DNA from: Kitasatospora aureofaciens
GTDB taxonomy: Bacteria; Actinomycetota; Actinomycetes; Streptomycetales; Streptomycetaceae
DNA: 64,000 bases
Assembly (NCBI GenBank): GCA_000720845.1
Contig: JODU01000022.1
Location: 1 to 64,000, forward strand
Direction: 5' to 3'
Shown: positions 16,385 to 24,592 of the stretch, in pieces
Position numbering within the stretch: the first letter of the stretch is position 1
Layout of the letters: the number at the start of each line of letters is the position of its first letter
Notes under the pieces: generated by a model
Database searches by the model: none
Told to the model about the DNA's origin: nothing
The model's input: only the letters and a program-made list of their open reading frames with translations
Position numbers and translations under genes: made by a program

Positions 16385-17332
16385 ATGCGTACCACCCCGT
16401 TCCGCCGTCCGGAGCTGCTCGCCGCCGGCGCGGCCACCGTCACCGTCGTGCTGTGGGCGTCCGCGTTCGTCTCGATCCGCAGTGCGGGCGAGGCGTACTC
16501 GCCGGGCGCGCTGGCGCTCGGACGGCTGCTGTCGGGTGCCCTGGCCCTCGGCGTGATCTGTCTGCTGCGCCGGGAGGGCGTGCCGCCGCGCTCCGCGTGG
16601 CGCGGGATCGCGATATCGGGGGTGCTGTGGTTCGGCTTCTACATGGTCGTCCTGAACTGGGGCGAACAGCAGGTGGACGCCGGTACGGCCGCCCTCGTGG
16701 TCAACGTCGGCCCGATCCTCATCGCGCTGCTGGGTGCCCGGCTGCTGGGCGACGCGCTGCCGCCGCGGCTGCTGGCGGGGATGGCGGTGTCGTTCGCCGG
16801 TGCGGTGACGGTGGGCCTGTCGATGTCCGGTAAGGGCGGTTCCTCGCTGTTCGGGGTGGTGCTGTGCCTGCTCGCTGCGGTGGCGTACGCGGGCGGGGTG
16901 GTCGCGCAGAAGCCCGCGCTGGCGCACGCGAGCGCCCTTCAGGTGACGACGTTCGGCTGCCTGGTCGGGGCGGTGCTGTGTCTCCCGTTCGCGGGGCAGC
17001 TCGTGCACGAGGCGGCCGCCGCGCCGGTCGCCGCCACGCTCAACATGGTCTACCTGGGCGTGTTCCCGACCGCGCTGGCCTTCACGACGTGGGCGTACGC
17101 CCTGGCCCGTACGACCGCCGGCCGCATGGGCGCGACCACGTACGCCGTGCCCGCGCTGGTCGTGCTGATGTCGTGGCTGGCCCTGGGCGAGGTGCCGGGG
17201 CCGCTCACCCTGGCGGGCGGCGCGCTGTGCCTGGCGGGCGTGGCGGTGTCCCGGTCCAGGAGGCGCACGGCGGTTCCGGGGCCCGTGAGAGCCCAGGAAC
17301 CGCTCCCCGAGGACGCGCGGGATCCGCGTTAG
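16385..17332 (+). CDS. EamA-family (DMT) transporter
   Basis: 315 residues with about ten hydrophobic helices in two EamA repeats (for example VTVVLWASAFVSIRSAGEAY and LNMVYLGVFPTALAFTTWAY). The family exports metabolites or amino acids. The second ATG (16385) was chosen because GGGAG lies four bases upstream; ATG 16382 is the alternative. It probably forms a unit with the ArsR gene. Its last four bases overlap the end of the convergent alcohol dehydrogenase gene. Confidence 0.92.
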   Translation: MRTTPFRRPELLAAGAATVTVVLWASAFVSIRSAGEAYSPGALALGRLLSGALALGVICLLRREGVPPRSAWRGIAISGVLWFGFYMVVLNWGEQQVDAGTAALVVNVGPILIALLGARLLGDALPPRLLAGMAVSFAGAVTVGLSMSGKGGSSLFGVVLCLLAAVAYAGGVVAQKPALAHASALQVTTFGCLVGAVLCLPFAGQLVHEAAAAPVAATLNMVYLGVFPTALAFTTWAYALARTTAGRMGATTYAVPALVVLMSWLALGEVPGPLTLAGGALCLAGVAVSRSRRRTAVPGPVRAQEPLPEDARDPR

Positions 17333-18426
17333 AAGACCACCAGGGCCCGGCCGCCCTTGCCCGTCAGCATGTTCTCGAAGGCCGCCGGAATGCCGTCCAG
17401 GGCGATGCGTTCCGTGACCAGGGCGCCGAGGTCGAGGCGGCCGGCGCGGACGTGTTCGGCGAGGACCGGGAGGTCCCGCGCGGGGTCGGCGTTGCCGTAG
17501 ACGCAGCCGGACAGGGTGCGGCCCCAGTGGAAGATCTCCAGGGCGTTGAAGGTGACCTGCTGGTCCTTGCCGCCGATGCCGACGACCGTGGTGCGGCCAC
17601 CGCGCCGGGTGGACTCCCAGGCGGTGCGGATGGTGACCGCGCGGCCGACGCACTCCACGGCGACGTCGACGCCCTGCTTGCCGGTGAGGGCGCGGATCTC
17701 GCGGGCGGTGGTGTCGGAGGCGATCAGGTAATCGGTGGCGCCCGCGGCGCGGGCCAGCTCCTCCTTCTCGGGGGACACGTCGACCGCGACGATCTTCGAC
17801 GCGCCCGCGATCCGGGCCGCCTGGAGGGTGGCGAGGCCCACTCCCCCGGCGCCGAAGACCGCCACCGTCTCGCCCTCGCGGACCTTCGCCGAGTGGTGGA
17901 CGGCGCCGTAGCCGGTGAGGACGGCGCAGCCGAGGAGCGCCGCCTCGGTGAGGGGGATGCCCTCCGGGGCGGGCAGGACGCAGGACGCGGACACGACCGT
18001 CTCCTCGGCGAACGCGGCGACGTTCAGGCCGGGGTGCAGGTCGGTGCCGTCGTCGGCGCGGCGGGCGTGCACGTCGGCGGCGCCGGCCAGGGCGTTCGCG
18101 CACAGCCACACCTCGCCGAGCGAGCAGGCGTGGCAGGCCCCGCAGGACGGGGCCCAGTTGAGGACGACCTCGTCGCCGGGCGCGACGTCGGTGACGTCCT
18201 CTCCGACGGCGACGACGGTGCCGGCGCCCTCGTGGCCGAGGACGGCGGGGAGCGGCACCCGCATGGTGCCGTTGGACAGGGACAGGTCGGAGTGACAGAC
18301 CCCGGCGGCGGCGAGCCGCACCCGGACCCGGCCGGGGCCGGGCTCGGGCAGCTCGATCCCGGTGACCTCCAGCGGGGCACCCAGGGCGGGTACGACGGCG
18401 GCACGGACTGCGGTACGGACGGCCAT
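17329..18426 (-). CDS. Zinc-dependent alcohol dehydrogenase (MDR family)
   Basis: A 365-residue MDR enzyme. Catalytic zinc site: C44, H65-E66 in GHEGAGTV, and a cysteine in the LLGCAVLTGYGAV block. Structural zinc cysteines: C95, C98, C101 and C109. The NAD-binding motif GAGGVG lies mid-protein. Close to class III/benzyl-alcohol-type dehydrogenases. It is the second gene of an operon, 34 bases after the aldehyde dehydrogenase gene, which suggests stepwise oxidation of an alcohol to an acid. ATG 18426 follows GGGGAG. Confidence 0.95.
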   Translation of the reverse strand: MAVRTAVRAAVVPALGAPLEVTGIELPEPGPGRVRVRLAAAGVCHSDLSLSNGTMRVPLPAVLGHEGAGTVVAVGEDVTDVAPGDEVVLNWAPSCGACHACSLGEVWLCANALAGAADVHARRADDGTDLHPGLNVAAFAEETVVSASCVLPAPEGIPLTEAALLGCAVLTGYGAVHHSAKVREGETVAVFGAGGVGLATLQAARIAGASKIVAVDVSPEKEELARAAGATDYLIASDTTAREIRALTGKQGVDVAVECVGRAVTIRTAWESTRRGGRTTVVGIGGKDQQVTFNALEIFHWGRTLSGCVYGNADPARDLPVLAEHVRAGRLDLGALVTERIALDGIPAAFENMLTGKGGRALVVF

Positions 18427-18460
18427 GACGAGGACGGCTCCCCTGCGGGCTAGAAGCGGG

Positions 18461-19849
18461 CTAGAACTGGAGGGACTTGGTCTGGAGGTACTCGGCGAGG
18501 CCGTGCGCGCCCAGCTCGCGGCCCACGCCGGACTGCTTGTAGCCGCCGAAGGGCGCCAGCGGGTTGAACCGGCCGCCGTTGATGTCGACCTGCCCGGTGT
18601 CCATCCGCCGGGCGAAGGCGACCGCCTCGGCCTCGTCCCCTGCCCAGACGGCGCCGGCGAGGCCGTAGACCGTGCCGTTGGCGATCCGCAGGGCGTCGTC
18701 CTCGTCCTCGTAACGGAGGACGGACAGGACCGGCCCGAAGATCTCCTCCTGGGCGATGGTCATCTCCTCGGTCACGTCGGCGAAGACCGTCGGGCTGACG
18801 AAGTACCCCCGCTCGCGCGGCGCTTCGGGGCCGCCCGCGACCAGGCGGGCGCCCTCGGCGACACCCTTCTCGATGTAACCGCGCACCCGCTCCCGCTGCT
18901 TGGCGTTGACGACGGGGCCGATCCGGTCGCCGTACTTCGCGGCGGCCTCGGCGGCGAGCGACAGGGCCTCGTCGTACTGGTCGCGGTGGACCAGCATGCG
19001 GGTCCAGGCGCTGCACGTCTGGCCGGAGTTGGACATGACGTTGGCGACGCCGACGTTGACGGCCTTGGCGAGGTCGGCGCTCGGGAGGATCACGTTGGCG
19101 GACTTGCCGCCGAGTTCGAGGGCGACCTTCTTGACGGCGGCGCCCGCGGTGGCGCCGATGCGGCGGCCGACGGCGGTGGAGCCGGTGAAGGAGACCAGGT
19201 CGATGCCGGGGTGTTCGGCGAGGGCCTGGCCCGCGACCGGCCCGAGGCCGGTGACCAGGTTGAAGACGCCCGCCGGGACGCCCGCCTCGTGCACCGCCTC
19301 GGCGAAGAGCTGAGCGGTGAGCGGGGTGTCCTCGGCGGGCTTGAGCACGATCGTGCAGCCGGCCGCGAGCGCCGGGGCGGCCTTGGCGACGATCTGGTGG
19401 AGCGGGTAGTTCCAGGGGGTGATGGCGCCGACCACGCCGACCGGCTCGTGGTGGACCACGGAGTTGCCGACCTTCTCCTCGAAGGCGTGGGTCGCCGCCA
19501 GCTCGGCGTAGGAACCGGCGACCGCGATCGGCGCGCCGGCGTGCACGGCCTGCGAGAACTTCAGCGGGGAGCCCAGTTCGGCGGTGACCGTCTCGGCGAT
19601 CTCGTCCTTGCGGGCCACCAGCACGTCCCGCAGGGCGGCCAGGCGCGCGGCCCGCTCGGCGGGCGGAGTGGCGGCCCAGCCCGGCAGGGCGGCGCGCGCG
19701 GCCCGTACGGCGGTATCGACGTCCAGGGCGTTGCCGGCGGGGACGTGGCCGATCACCTGCTCGTCGGCCGGGTTCACGACCGCGATCGTGTCCCGTCCGT
19801 CGGCGGGGCGCCAGGCTCCGTCGATGTACATGCCGTCGTGTGCCTTCAT
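18461..19849 (-). CDS. Aldehyde dehydrogenase family protein
   Basis: 462 residues. Catalytic C279 in NSGQTCSAW, general base E245 in LELGGKSANV, and the nucleotide-binding FTGSTAVG. Oxidises an aldehyde to an acid with NAD(P)+. ATG 19849 follows GAAGGA by five bases; the open frame upstream of it includes the operator and is not coding. First gene of a two-gene operon with an alcohol dehydrogenase. A 19-base palindrome 36-54 bases upstream is nearly identical to one at the acyl-CoA dehydrogenase promoter, so TetR control is likely. Confidence 0.95.
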   Translation of the reverse strand: MKAHDGMYIDGAWRPADGRDTIAVVNPADEQVIGHVPAGNALDVDTAVRAARAALPGWAATPPAERAARLAALRDVLVARKDEIAETVTAELGSPLKFSQAVHAGAPIAVAGSYAELAATHAFEEKVGNSVVHHEPVGVVGAITPWNYPLHQIVAKAAPALAAGCTIVLKPAEDTPLTAQLFAEAVHEAGVPAGVFNLVTGLGPVAGQALAEHPGIDLVSFTGSTAVGRRIGATAGAAVKKVALELGGKSANVILPSADLAKAVNVGVANVMSNSGQTCSAWTRMLVHRDQYDEALSLAAEAAAKYGDRIGPVVNAKQRERVRGYIEKGVAEGARLVAGGPEAPRERGYFVSPTVFADVTEEMTIAQEEIFGPVLSVLRYEDEDDALRIANGTVYGLAGAVWAGDEAEAVAFARRMDTGQVDINGGRFNPLAPFGGYKQSGVGRELGAHGLAEYLQTKSLQF

Positions 19850-19884
19850 CGCGTTCCTTCCGGCGGGCGTCGTCGTCCGACCCC

Positions 19885-19903
19885 AAACTAGCGCCGTTAG
19901 TTT
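19885..19903. promoter_or_regulatory. Palindromic operator ahead of aldehyde/alcohol dehydrogenase operon
   Basis: AAACTAGCGCCGTTAGTTT has arms AAACTA/TAGTTT around seven bases. It matches the element at 12657-12675 at 15 of 19 positions, including both outer arms except one base. Confidence 0.7.
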
Positions 19904-19970
19904 TACGGCACCAGGGGCTCCCACGATGGTGGCGCGGCTCACCCTCCCGGAGTGCGCGGTCCGGCCGGGA

Positions 19971-21308
19971 TCACTCCTCCAGGTCGGGCAGTCGCGCCGG
20001 GGCGGGGCAGATGCGGTCGCCGTGCTGGTCGAAGACGAACAGGTGGGCGAGGTCGACGAGGAGGGGCACCTGCATGCCGTGGCGGAGGTCGATGTCGGGG
20101 GTGGTCCGGACGATGAGGTCGCCGGGGAGGCGGCCGTCGGGCGGGGCGACCGCGGGTTCGGGCTCCTCCGGTTCGTCCATGACGACCACCGGCCCGGCGC
20201 GCAGGGCGCCCGCCCGCTCCCTCAGCCGGTCCAGGACCGTGCCGTCGCGGCGGCGGCGCCTGACCGGGCGGTCGGCGGGGCGCGGCGCCTCCAGGTCGGG
20301 CACGACGGCGGGCTGCGAACCGGTGTTGAAGTGCACGAGGACCTCGTGCCCCTGGAACTCGACGTGCTCCACCAGCCCGGTGAGCAGCACCTCGCCGGGT
20401 CGGGCGGAGGAGGGCTTCGCGATCCGGACGGCCTCCGAGCGCAGGCCCACGATCACCTCGCGGCCCTGCTGGACGCGGAGCAACTGGTGGTCCAGGGAGA
20501 GCGGTTCGGGCAGGCGCAGGAACTGCTTGCCCAGGCTGATCGTCATCGCCCCGTCGAGCGGCGCGCGCACCAGGCCGCGCAGCAGGTTGATGCGCGGGGT
20601 GCCGATGAAGGCGGCGACGAAGACGTTGCGGGGCAGGGCGTAGACGGCGCGCGGGGTGTCCACCTGCTGGAGGACCCCGCCGCGCAGGACGGCGACGCGG
20701 TCGCCCAGGGACATGGCCTCGGACTGGTCGTGGGTGACGTAGATCGTGGTGACGCCCAGCTCCCGGGTCAGCCGGGTGATCTCGGCGCGCAGGTGGTTGC
20801 GGAGCTTGGCGTCGAGGTTGGACAGCGGCTCGTCCATCAGGAAGGCGGTGGGGTGGCGGGCGATGGCGCGCCCCATCGCGACACGCTGGCGTTCGCCGCC
20901 GGAGAGCTGGGCGGGCAGACGGTCGAGGAGGTCCTCGATGCCCAGCATGCGGGCGGTGGCGTCCACGCGGGGGCGGGGATCGGTCTGCGGGTCCTCGACG
21001 CGCAGTGGGAAGCCGATGTTCCCGCGGGTGGTCATGTTGGGGTACAGGGCGAAGTTCTGGAAGACCATCGCCATGCGCCGTTCGGCGGGGAGCAGGTCGT
21101 TGGCGTACGCGCCGTCCAGCATCAGCTCGCCCTCGGTGATCTCCTCCAGTCCGGCGATCATGCGCAGCACGGTCGACTTGCCGCAGCCGGAGGGGCCGAG
21201 CAGGACGAGGAACTCGCCCGGCGCGATGTCCAGCGACAGCCGGTCCACCACGCGGACGCCTCGCGCGTAGGTCTTGCTCACGTCGTGCAGGGAGATGGCG
21301 CGTGTCAT
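19971..21308 (-). CDS. Sugar-type ABC transporter ATP-binding protein (MsiK/UgpC-like), orphan
   Basis: 445 residues. Walker A GPSGCGKST, Q-loop FQNFALYPNM, signature LSGGERQRVAMGRA, Walker B FLMDEPL and H-loop VTHDQSEAM. A C-terminal regulatory (MOI-type) region follows residue 240, longer than in MsiK (about 378 residues) and with an arginine-rich insert (DRPVRRRRRDG). ATPases of this class power CUT1 sugar importers and are often shared among several systems in streptomycetes. No permease or binding-protein gene lies nearby, so its partners are encoded elsewhere. ATG 21308. Confidence 0.92.
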   Translation of the reverse strand: MTRAISLHDVSKTYARGVRVVDRLSLDIAPGEFLVLLGPSGCGKSTVLRMIAGLEEITEGELMLDGAYANDLLPAERRMAMVFQNFALYPNMTTRGNIGFPLRVEDPQTDPRPRVDATARMLGIEDLLDRLPAQLSGGERQRVAMGRAIARHPTAFLMDEPLSNLDAKLRNHLRAEITRLTRELGVTTIYVTHDQSEAMSLGDRVAVLRGGVLQQVDTPRAVYALPRNVFVAAFIGTPRINLLRGLVRAPLDGAMTISLGKQFLRLPEPLSLDHQLLRVQQGREVIVGLRSEAVRIAKPSSARPGEVLLTGLVEHVEFQGHEVLVHFNTGSQPAVVPDLEAPRPADRPVRRRRRDGTVLDRLRERAGALRAGPVVVMDEPEEPEPAVAPPDGRLPGDLIVRTTPDIDLRHGMQVPLLVDLAHLFVFDQHGDRICPAPARLPDLEE

Positions 21309-21541
21309 GGAGGTGCCCCCGGGGGCTCACTGGGCTCTGGTGCTCCGCGGTCGGACGCCCTCGTGCGGGTCGTACGGGGCGTGTGAGTCACGGAAGTTAA
21401 CGGACCGTGCCCGGCCGGGGGAAGACGCTGGACCACAACTCGACGCGAACGTCCATCTGGTGAGAAAGCGGACGCCCGGATTCAGGGCGCGGGGCGTCTC
21501 ATGGGGTGATCAAAACGGTCGGCCGTCGGTTCGGCGCCGGG

Positions 21542-21739
21542 TCAGCCGTCCGCGTCGCCGCTCCTGCCGCGGGTGCCGCCGGAGCGGCCCGACGCGCGCA
21601 CCAGTTCGCCCGCCGCGAGGGTCGTGCGCGCCACCGCGCGCGTCCAGGACGGGCCGCCGCGGGCCGCCCACACCACGCAGGCGCAGCCGCCGGCGACGAG
21701 GAGGAGGACCACGGACAACAGGAGCAGGATCATGCTCAT
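21542..21739 (-). CDS. Small single-pass membrane protein
   Basis: 65 residues. One N-terminal membrane helix (MILLLLSVVLLLVAGGCACV), then a basic Gly/Arg-rich tail. ATG 21739 overlaps the stop of the upstream MFS gene (ATGA). An in-frame ATG at 21733 sits at better distance from GAAGGG. Translational coupling suggests it is made with, and may assist, the MFS transporter. No family recognised. The 233 bases between its stop and the ABC gene show no gene. Confidence 0.65.
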   Translation of the reverse strand: MSMILLLLSVVLLLVAGGCACVVWAARGGPSWTRAVARTTLAAGELVRASGRSGGTRGRSGDADG

Positions 21740-22986
21740 CCCTTCGTTTCCCGGCACGGCCGGCGGCCGCCGGCCCGGTCCGGGACATCCTGCCCCACGG
21801 CCGGACGCCGTTGGCCGGCCGCACCGGCGGACGGGGCGCGCACGGCGACGCCGGAGGAGAGCAGGAGCAGCGCGCCCAGCATCACGAACGGCGCGGCCAC
21901 GCCCGCGACGCCCGCGATCAGGCCGGCGGCGGCGGGTGCGGCGACCTGGCCGAGGCGGTTGCCGGTCAGGCGCAGGGCGAGGGCCGTGGAGCGCGCTTCG
22001 TCGGGGGCCGCCTGCACGACCGTGGTCATGGACAGCGGCTGGCCGACGCCCAGGCAGAAGCCGAGTACGACCAGCATCAGCGCGAGCGCCCACACCGGCA
22101 CGGGCAGCGCGACCCCGGCGCACACGGCGGCCAGCAGGCACGTCGTCGTGAGCAGCGCCGTACGGCCGAGCAGCCGCAGCAGCGGCGTCAGCACCAGCCG
22201 GCAGGCGATCGTGGCCGCCGCCCGCAGGCTGAGCAGTACGCCGATCACCGCCGGGGAGATCCCCCGGTGCTCACCGACCACCGGCAGGTAGGCGGTGAGG
22301 ATGTCGGTCGCGGAGAGCACGGAGAGACTGATCAGAATGCCCGCGGGCACGCCCCGGGCGCGCAGGATGCTCCCCACGGGGACGCGCGCGCCCCGTGCCG
22401 CGCCGGACGTGGCGGCTCCGGGGTGCTCTATGCGCCACAGGGACGTGAAGGCGACCGCCGCGCCCGCGCCCGCCACCACCAGGGCCAGCGCGCTGCTGCC
22501 GGCCATGTCGGGGCCGCCGATCAGCGTGCCCGCGGCGATGGGGCCGATCAGCTGGCCGAGCGAGGCGCCGATGGTGAAGTGGCCGAAGTTGCGGTCCTGT
22601 TCGCGCGGCGCGGACTGGCGGGCGACCAGTGACTGGGCGCCGATGACGAAGCAGAGGTGGCCGAGGCCCATGACGCCGCTCCACAGGGCCATCGCCCACA
22701 GCGACCCGGCGACACCGCTCAGCGCGCAGCCCCCGGCGATGAGCACCACCCCGACGGGCAGCAGCGGCGCGCAGCGGCCGTGGTCGGTGCGGCGGCCCAG
22801 CGGAACGGCCGCGAACAGGGGCAGCAGCGCGTACACCCCGGCGATGACACCGACGGCCCGTTCGTCGGCGCCCAGCGCGAGGGCCCGGTAGGAGACGGCG
22901 GGCCGGGCCATCGACACCGCCCCCTGCGCGAAGCCGAAGGCGATGACGAGGCGGAGCAGCCAGCCGCGGTTCCCACCGGGCGCCAT
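21736..22986 (-). CDS. MFS transporter
   Basis: A 416-residue major facilitator with about twelve hydrophobic segments and the loop 2-3 motif variant PLGRRTDHGRCAPLLPVGVV. Drug-exporter-like overall; substrate unknown. ATG 22986 has AAGGGA upstream. It overlaps the following small membrane-protein gene by four bases. No regulator is adjacent. Confidence 0.9.
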   Translation of the reverse strand: MAPGGNRGWLLRLVIAFGFAQGAVSMARPAVSYRALALGADERAVGVIAGVYALLPLFAAVPLGRRTDHGRCAPLLPVGVVLIAGGCALSGVAGSLWAMALWSGVMGLGHLCFVIGAQSLVARQSAPREQDRNFGHFTIGASLGQLIGPIAAGTLIGGPDMAGSSALALVVAGAGAAVAFTSLWRIEHPGAATSGAARGARVPVGSILRARGVPAGILISLSVLSATDILTAYLPVVGEHRGISPAVIGVLLSLRAAATIACRLVLTPLLRLLGRTALLTTTCLLAAVCAGVALPVPVWALALMLVVLGFCLGVGQPLSMTTVVQAAPDEARSTALALRLTGNRLGQVAAPAAAGLIAGVAGVAAPFVMLGALLLLSSGVAVRAPSAGAAGQRRPAVGQDVPDRAGGRRPCRETKG

Positions 22987-23017
22987 GGTCGTGTCCCTTC
23001 CTGATGGTGCCTGACGG

Positions 23018-24469
23018 TCAGATGATGCCGAACAGGATGCCCGCCGCGAGGATCACCAGGCTCGTCAGGACGGCCCACTTCACCACGAACCGCGTGTGGT
23101 CGCCGAACTCGACCTTGGCCATGCCGACCAGGACGTACACGGCCGGGACGAGCGGGCTGGACATGTGCAGCGGCTGCCCGACGATGGAGGCCCGGGCGAT
23201 CTCCAGCGTCGACACGCCGTGCGCCTGACCGGCCTCCGCGAGCACCGGCAGGACACCGAAGTAGAAGCCGTCGTTCGACATGAAGTAGGTGAGCGGCAGG
23301 CTCAGCAGGCCGGTGACCAGGCCCATGTGCGGGCCCATGCCGTCGGGGATGGTGTCCACGAGCCAGTTGGCCATGTGGTCGACCATGCCGGTGCCGGTGA
23401 GGACGCCGGTGAAGACGGCGGCGGCGAAGACCATGCCGGAGACGTTCAGGACGTTGTCGGCGTGGGCCGCGATGCGGGCCTTCTGGTCGGGGATGTGCGG
23501 GAAGTTGACCGTGAGGGCGAGCGCGGCGCCGATCAGGAAGAGCACCGGGATCGGCAGCAGCTCCATGATCATGGCGGTCAGCAGCGCGACCGTGAGCAGC
23601 GCGTTGAACCAGTACAGCTTGGGACGCAGGGTGGGCCGGTTCGGGTCGAGGCCCTTGAAGTCGTCGTCGGTCGCCTCGCCCTGACCGTCCGCATCCGCCG
23701 GGCCACCCGCACCGCCCGCACCGCCGCGACCGGCACCGGCACCGGAGCGCGCACCGGCCGCACCCGCACCCGCACCCGCACCCGCACCGACCAGCACTGT
23801 CTCGGTCTCCGGCACCGACTCCGGCTCCCGGCCCAGCGCCTCGTCCAGCGACAGCCTGCCCAGCCGCCGGCGCTCGCGCAGCCCGAGCACGTACGCCAGG
23901 ACGACGACCGCGACGAGACCGACGGCCAGGGCCGGGATCATCGGGACGAAGATGTCGGTGGCGTCGACCTTCAGCGCGGTGGCGGCGCGGGCGGTGGGGC
24001 CGCCCCAGGGCAGCGTGTTCATCACACCGTTGGCCATCGCGGCGACACCGGTCATCACGACGAGGCTCATCTTCAGCCGCTTGTACAGCGGATACATCGC
24101 CGAGACCGTGATCATGAAGGTGGTGGAGCCGTCGCCGTCCAGCGAGACGATCGCGGCGAGCAGCGCCGTGCCGACGACGATGCGCATCGGGTCGGCCTTG
24201 CAGAACTTGAGGATGGCCCGGACGATCGGGTCGAAGAGCCCGACGTCGATCATCACACCGAAGTAGACGATCGCGAACATGAGCATCGCCGCGGTGGGGG
24301 CGAGGCTGGACACGCCGTCGATGACGTAGTCGCCGAGATGGGCGCCCTTGCCGACGAGCACGCAGAACAGCGCGGGAATCAGCACGAGCGCCGCGATCGG
24401 CGACATCTTCTTCATCATGATCAGGACCAGGAAGGTCGCGATCATGGCGAAGCCGAGGATGGTCAGCAT
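23018..24469 (-). CDS. CitMHS-family citrate/divalent-metal:H+ symporter
   Basis: A 483-residue CitMHS transporter with about twelve helices. Family blocks include SLDGDGSTTFMITVSAMYPL, NTLPWGGPTARAATALKVD and SNDGFYFGVLPVLAEAGQ. These carriers take up citrate complexed with Mg2+, Ca2+ or Fe3+. The central cytoplasmic loop carries a Gly/Ala repeat (about residues 228-262) encoded by a simple repeat, an unusual insertion. ATG 24469 gives the conserved hydrophobic start MLTILGFAMIATFLVLIMMK; its ribosome site is weak (AGG). An inverted repeat just upstream may bind a citrate-responsive regulator. Confidence 0.92.
   Translation of the reverse strand: MLTILGFAMIATFLVLIMMKKMSPIAALVLIPALFCVLVGKGAHLGDYVIDGVSSLAPTAAMLMFAIVYFGVMIDVGLFDPIVRAILKFCKADPMRIVVGTALLAAIVSLDGDGSTTFMITVSAMYPLYKRLKMSLVVMTGVAAMANGVMNTLPWGGPTARAATALKVDATDIFVPMIPALAVGLVAVVVLAYVLGLRERRRLGRLSLDEALGREPESVPETETVLVGAGAGAGAGAAGARSGAGAGRGGAGGAGGPADADGQGEATDDDFKGLDPNRPTLRPKLYWFNALLTVALLTAMIMELLPIPVLFLIGAALALTVNFPHIPDQKARIAAHADNVLNVSGMVFAAAVFTGVLTGTGMVDHMANWLVDTIPDGMGPHMGLVTGLLSLPLTYFMSNDGFYFGVLPVLAEAGQAHGVSTLEIARASIVGQPLHMSSPLVPAVYVLVGMAKVEFGDHTRFVVKWAVLTSLVILAAGILFGII
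23689..23790. repeat. Simple-sequence repeat inside CitMHS loop
   Basis: Degenerate CACCGG/CACCCG units, cleanest as tandem CACCCG at about 23761-23787. On the coding strand they give the Gly-Ala tract of the transporter's cytoplasmic loop. Likely variable in length between strains. Confidence 0.7.
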
Positions 24470-24477
24470 GAGTGAGT

Positions 24478-24534
24478 ACCTAACGTTCGCCCTTGAACAT
24501 CCCACCGGGGCAGGCGGTGCGAGCGACGTTAGGT
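24478..24534. promoter_or_regulatory. Inverted repeat upstream of CitMHS gene
   Basis: ACCTAACGT (24478-24486) and ACGTTAGGT (24526-24534) are perfect 9-base inverted copies 39 bases apart, beginning nine bases before the ATG. The spacing suits looping or two regulator sites rather than a terminator. Confidence 0.45.
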
Positions 24535-24592
24535 GGCGCGAGGGAGCGTTAACAAGACGTTGACATGCGAGCAATAAGCGCAGAACTCCAGG

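Noticed and set aside
23689..23790. Short tandem units considered as a CRISPR-like array
   Set aside because: Units are six bases with no unique spacers and lie inside a conserved transporter gene.
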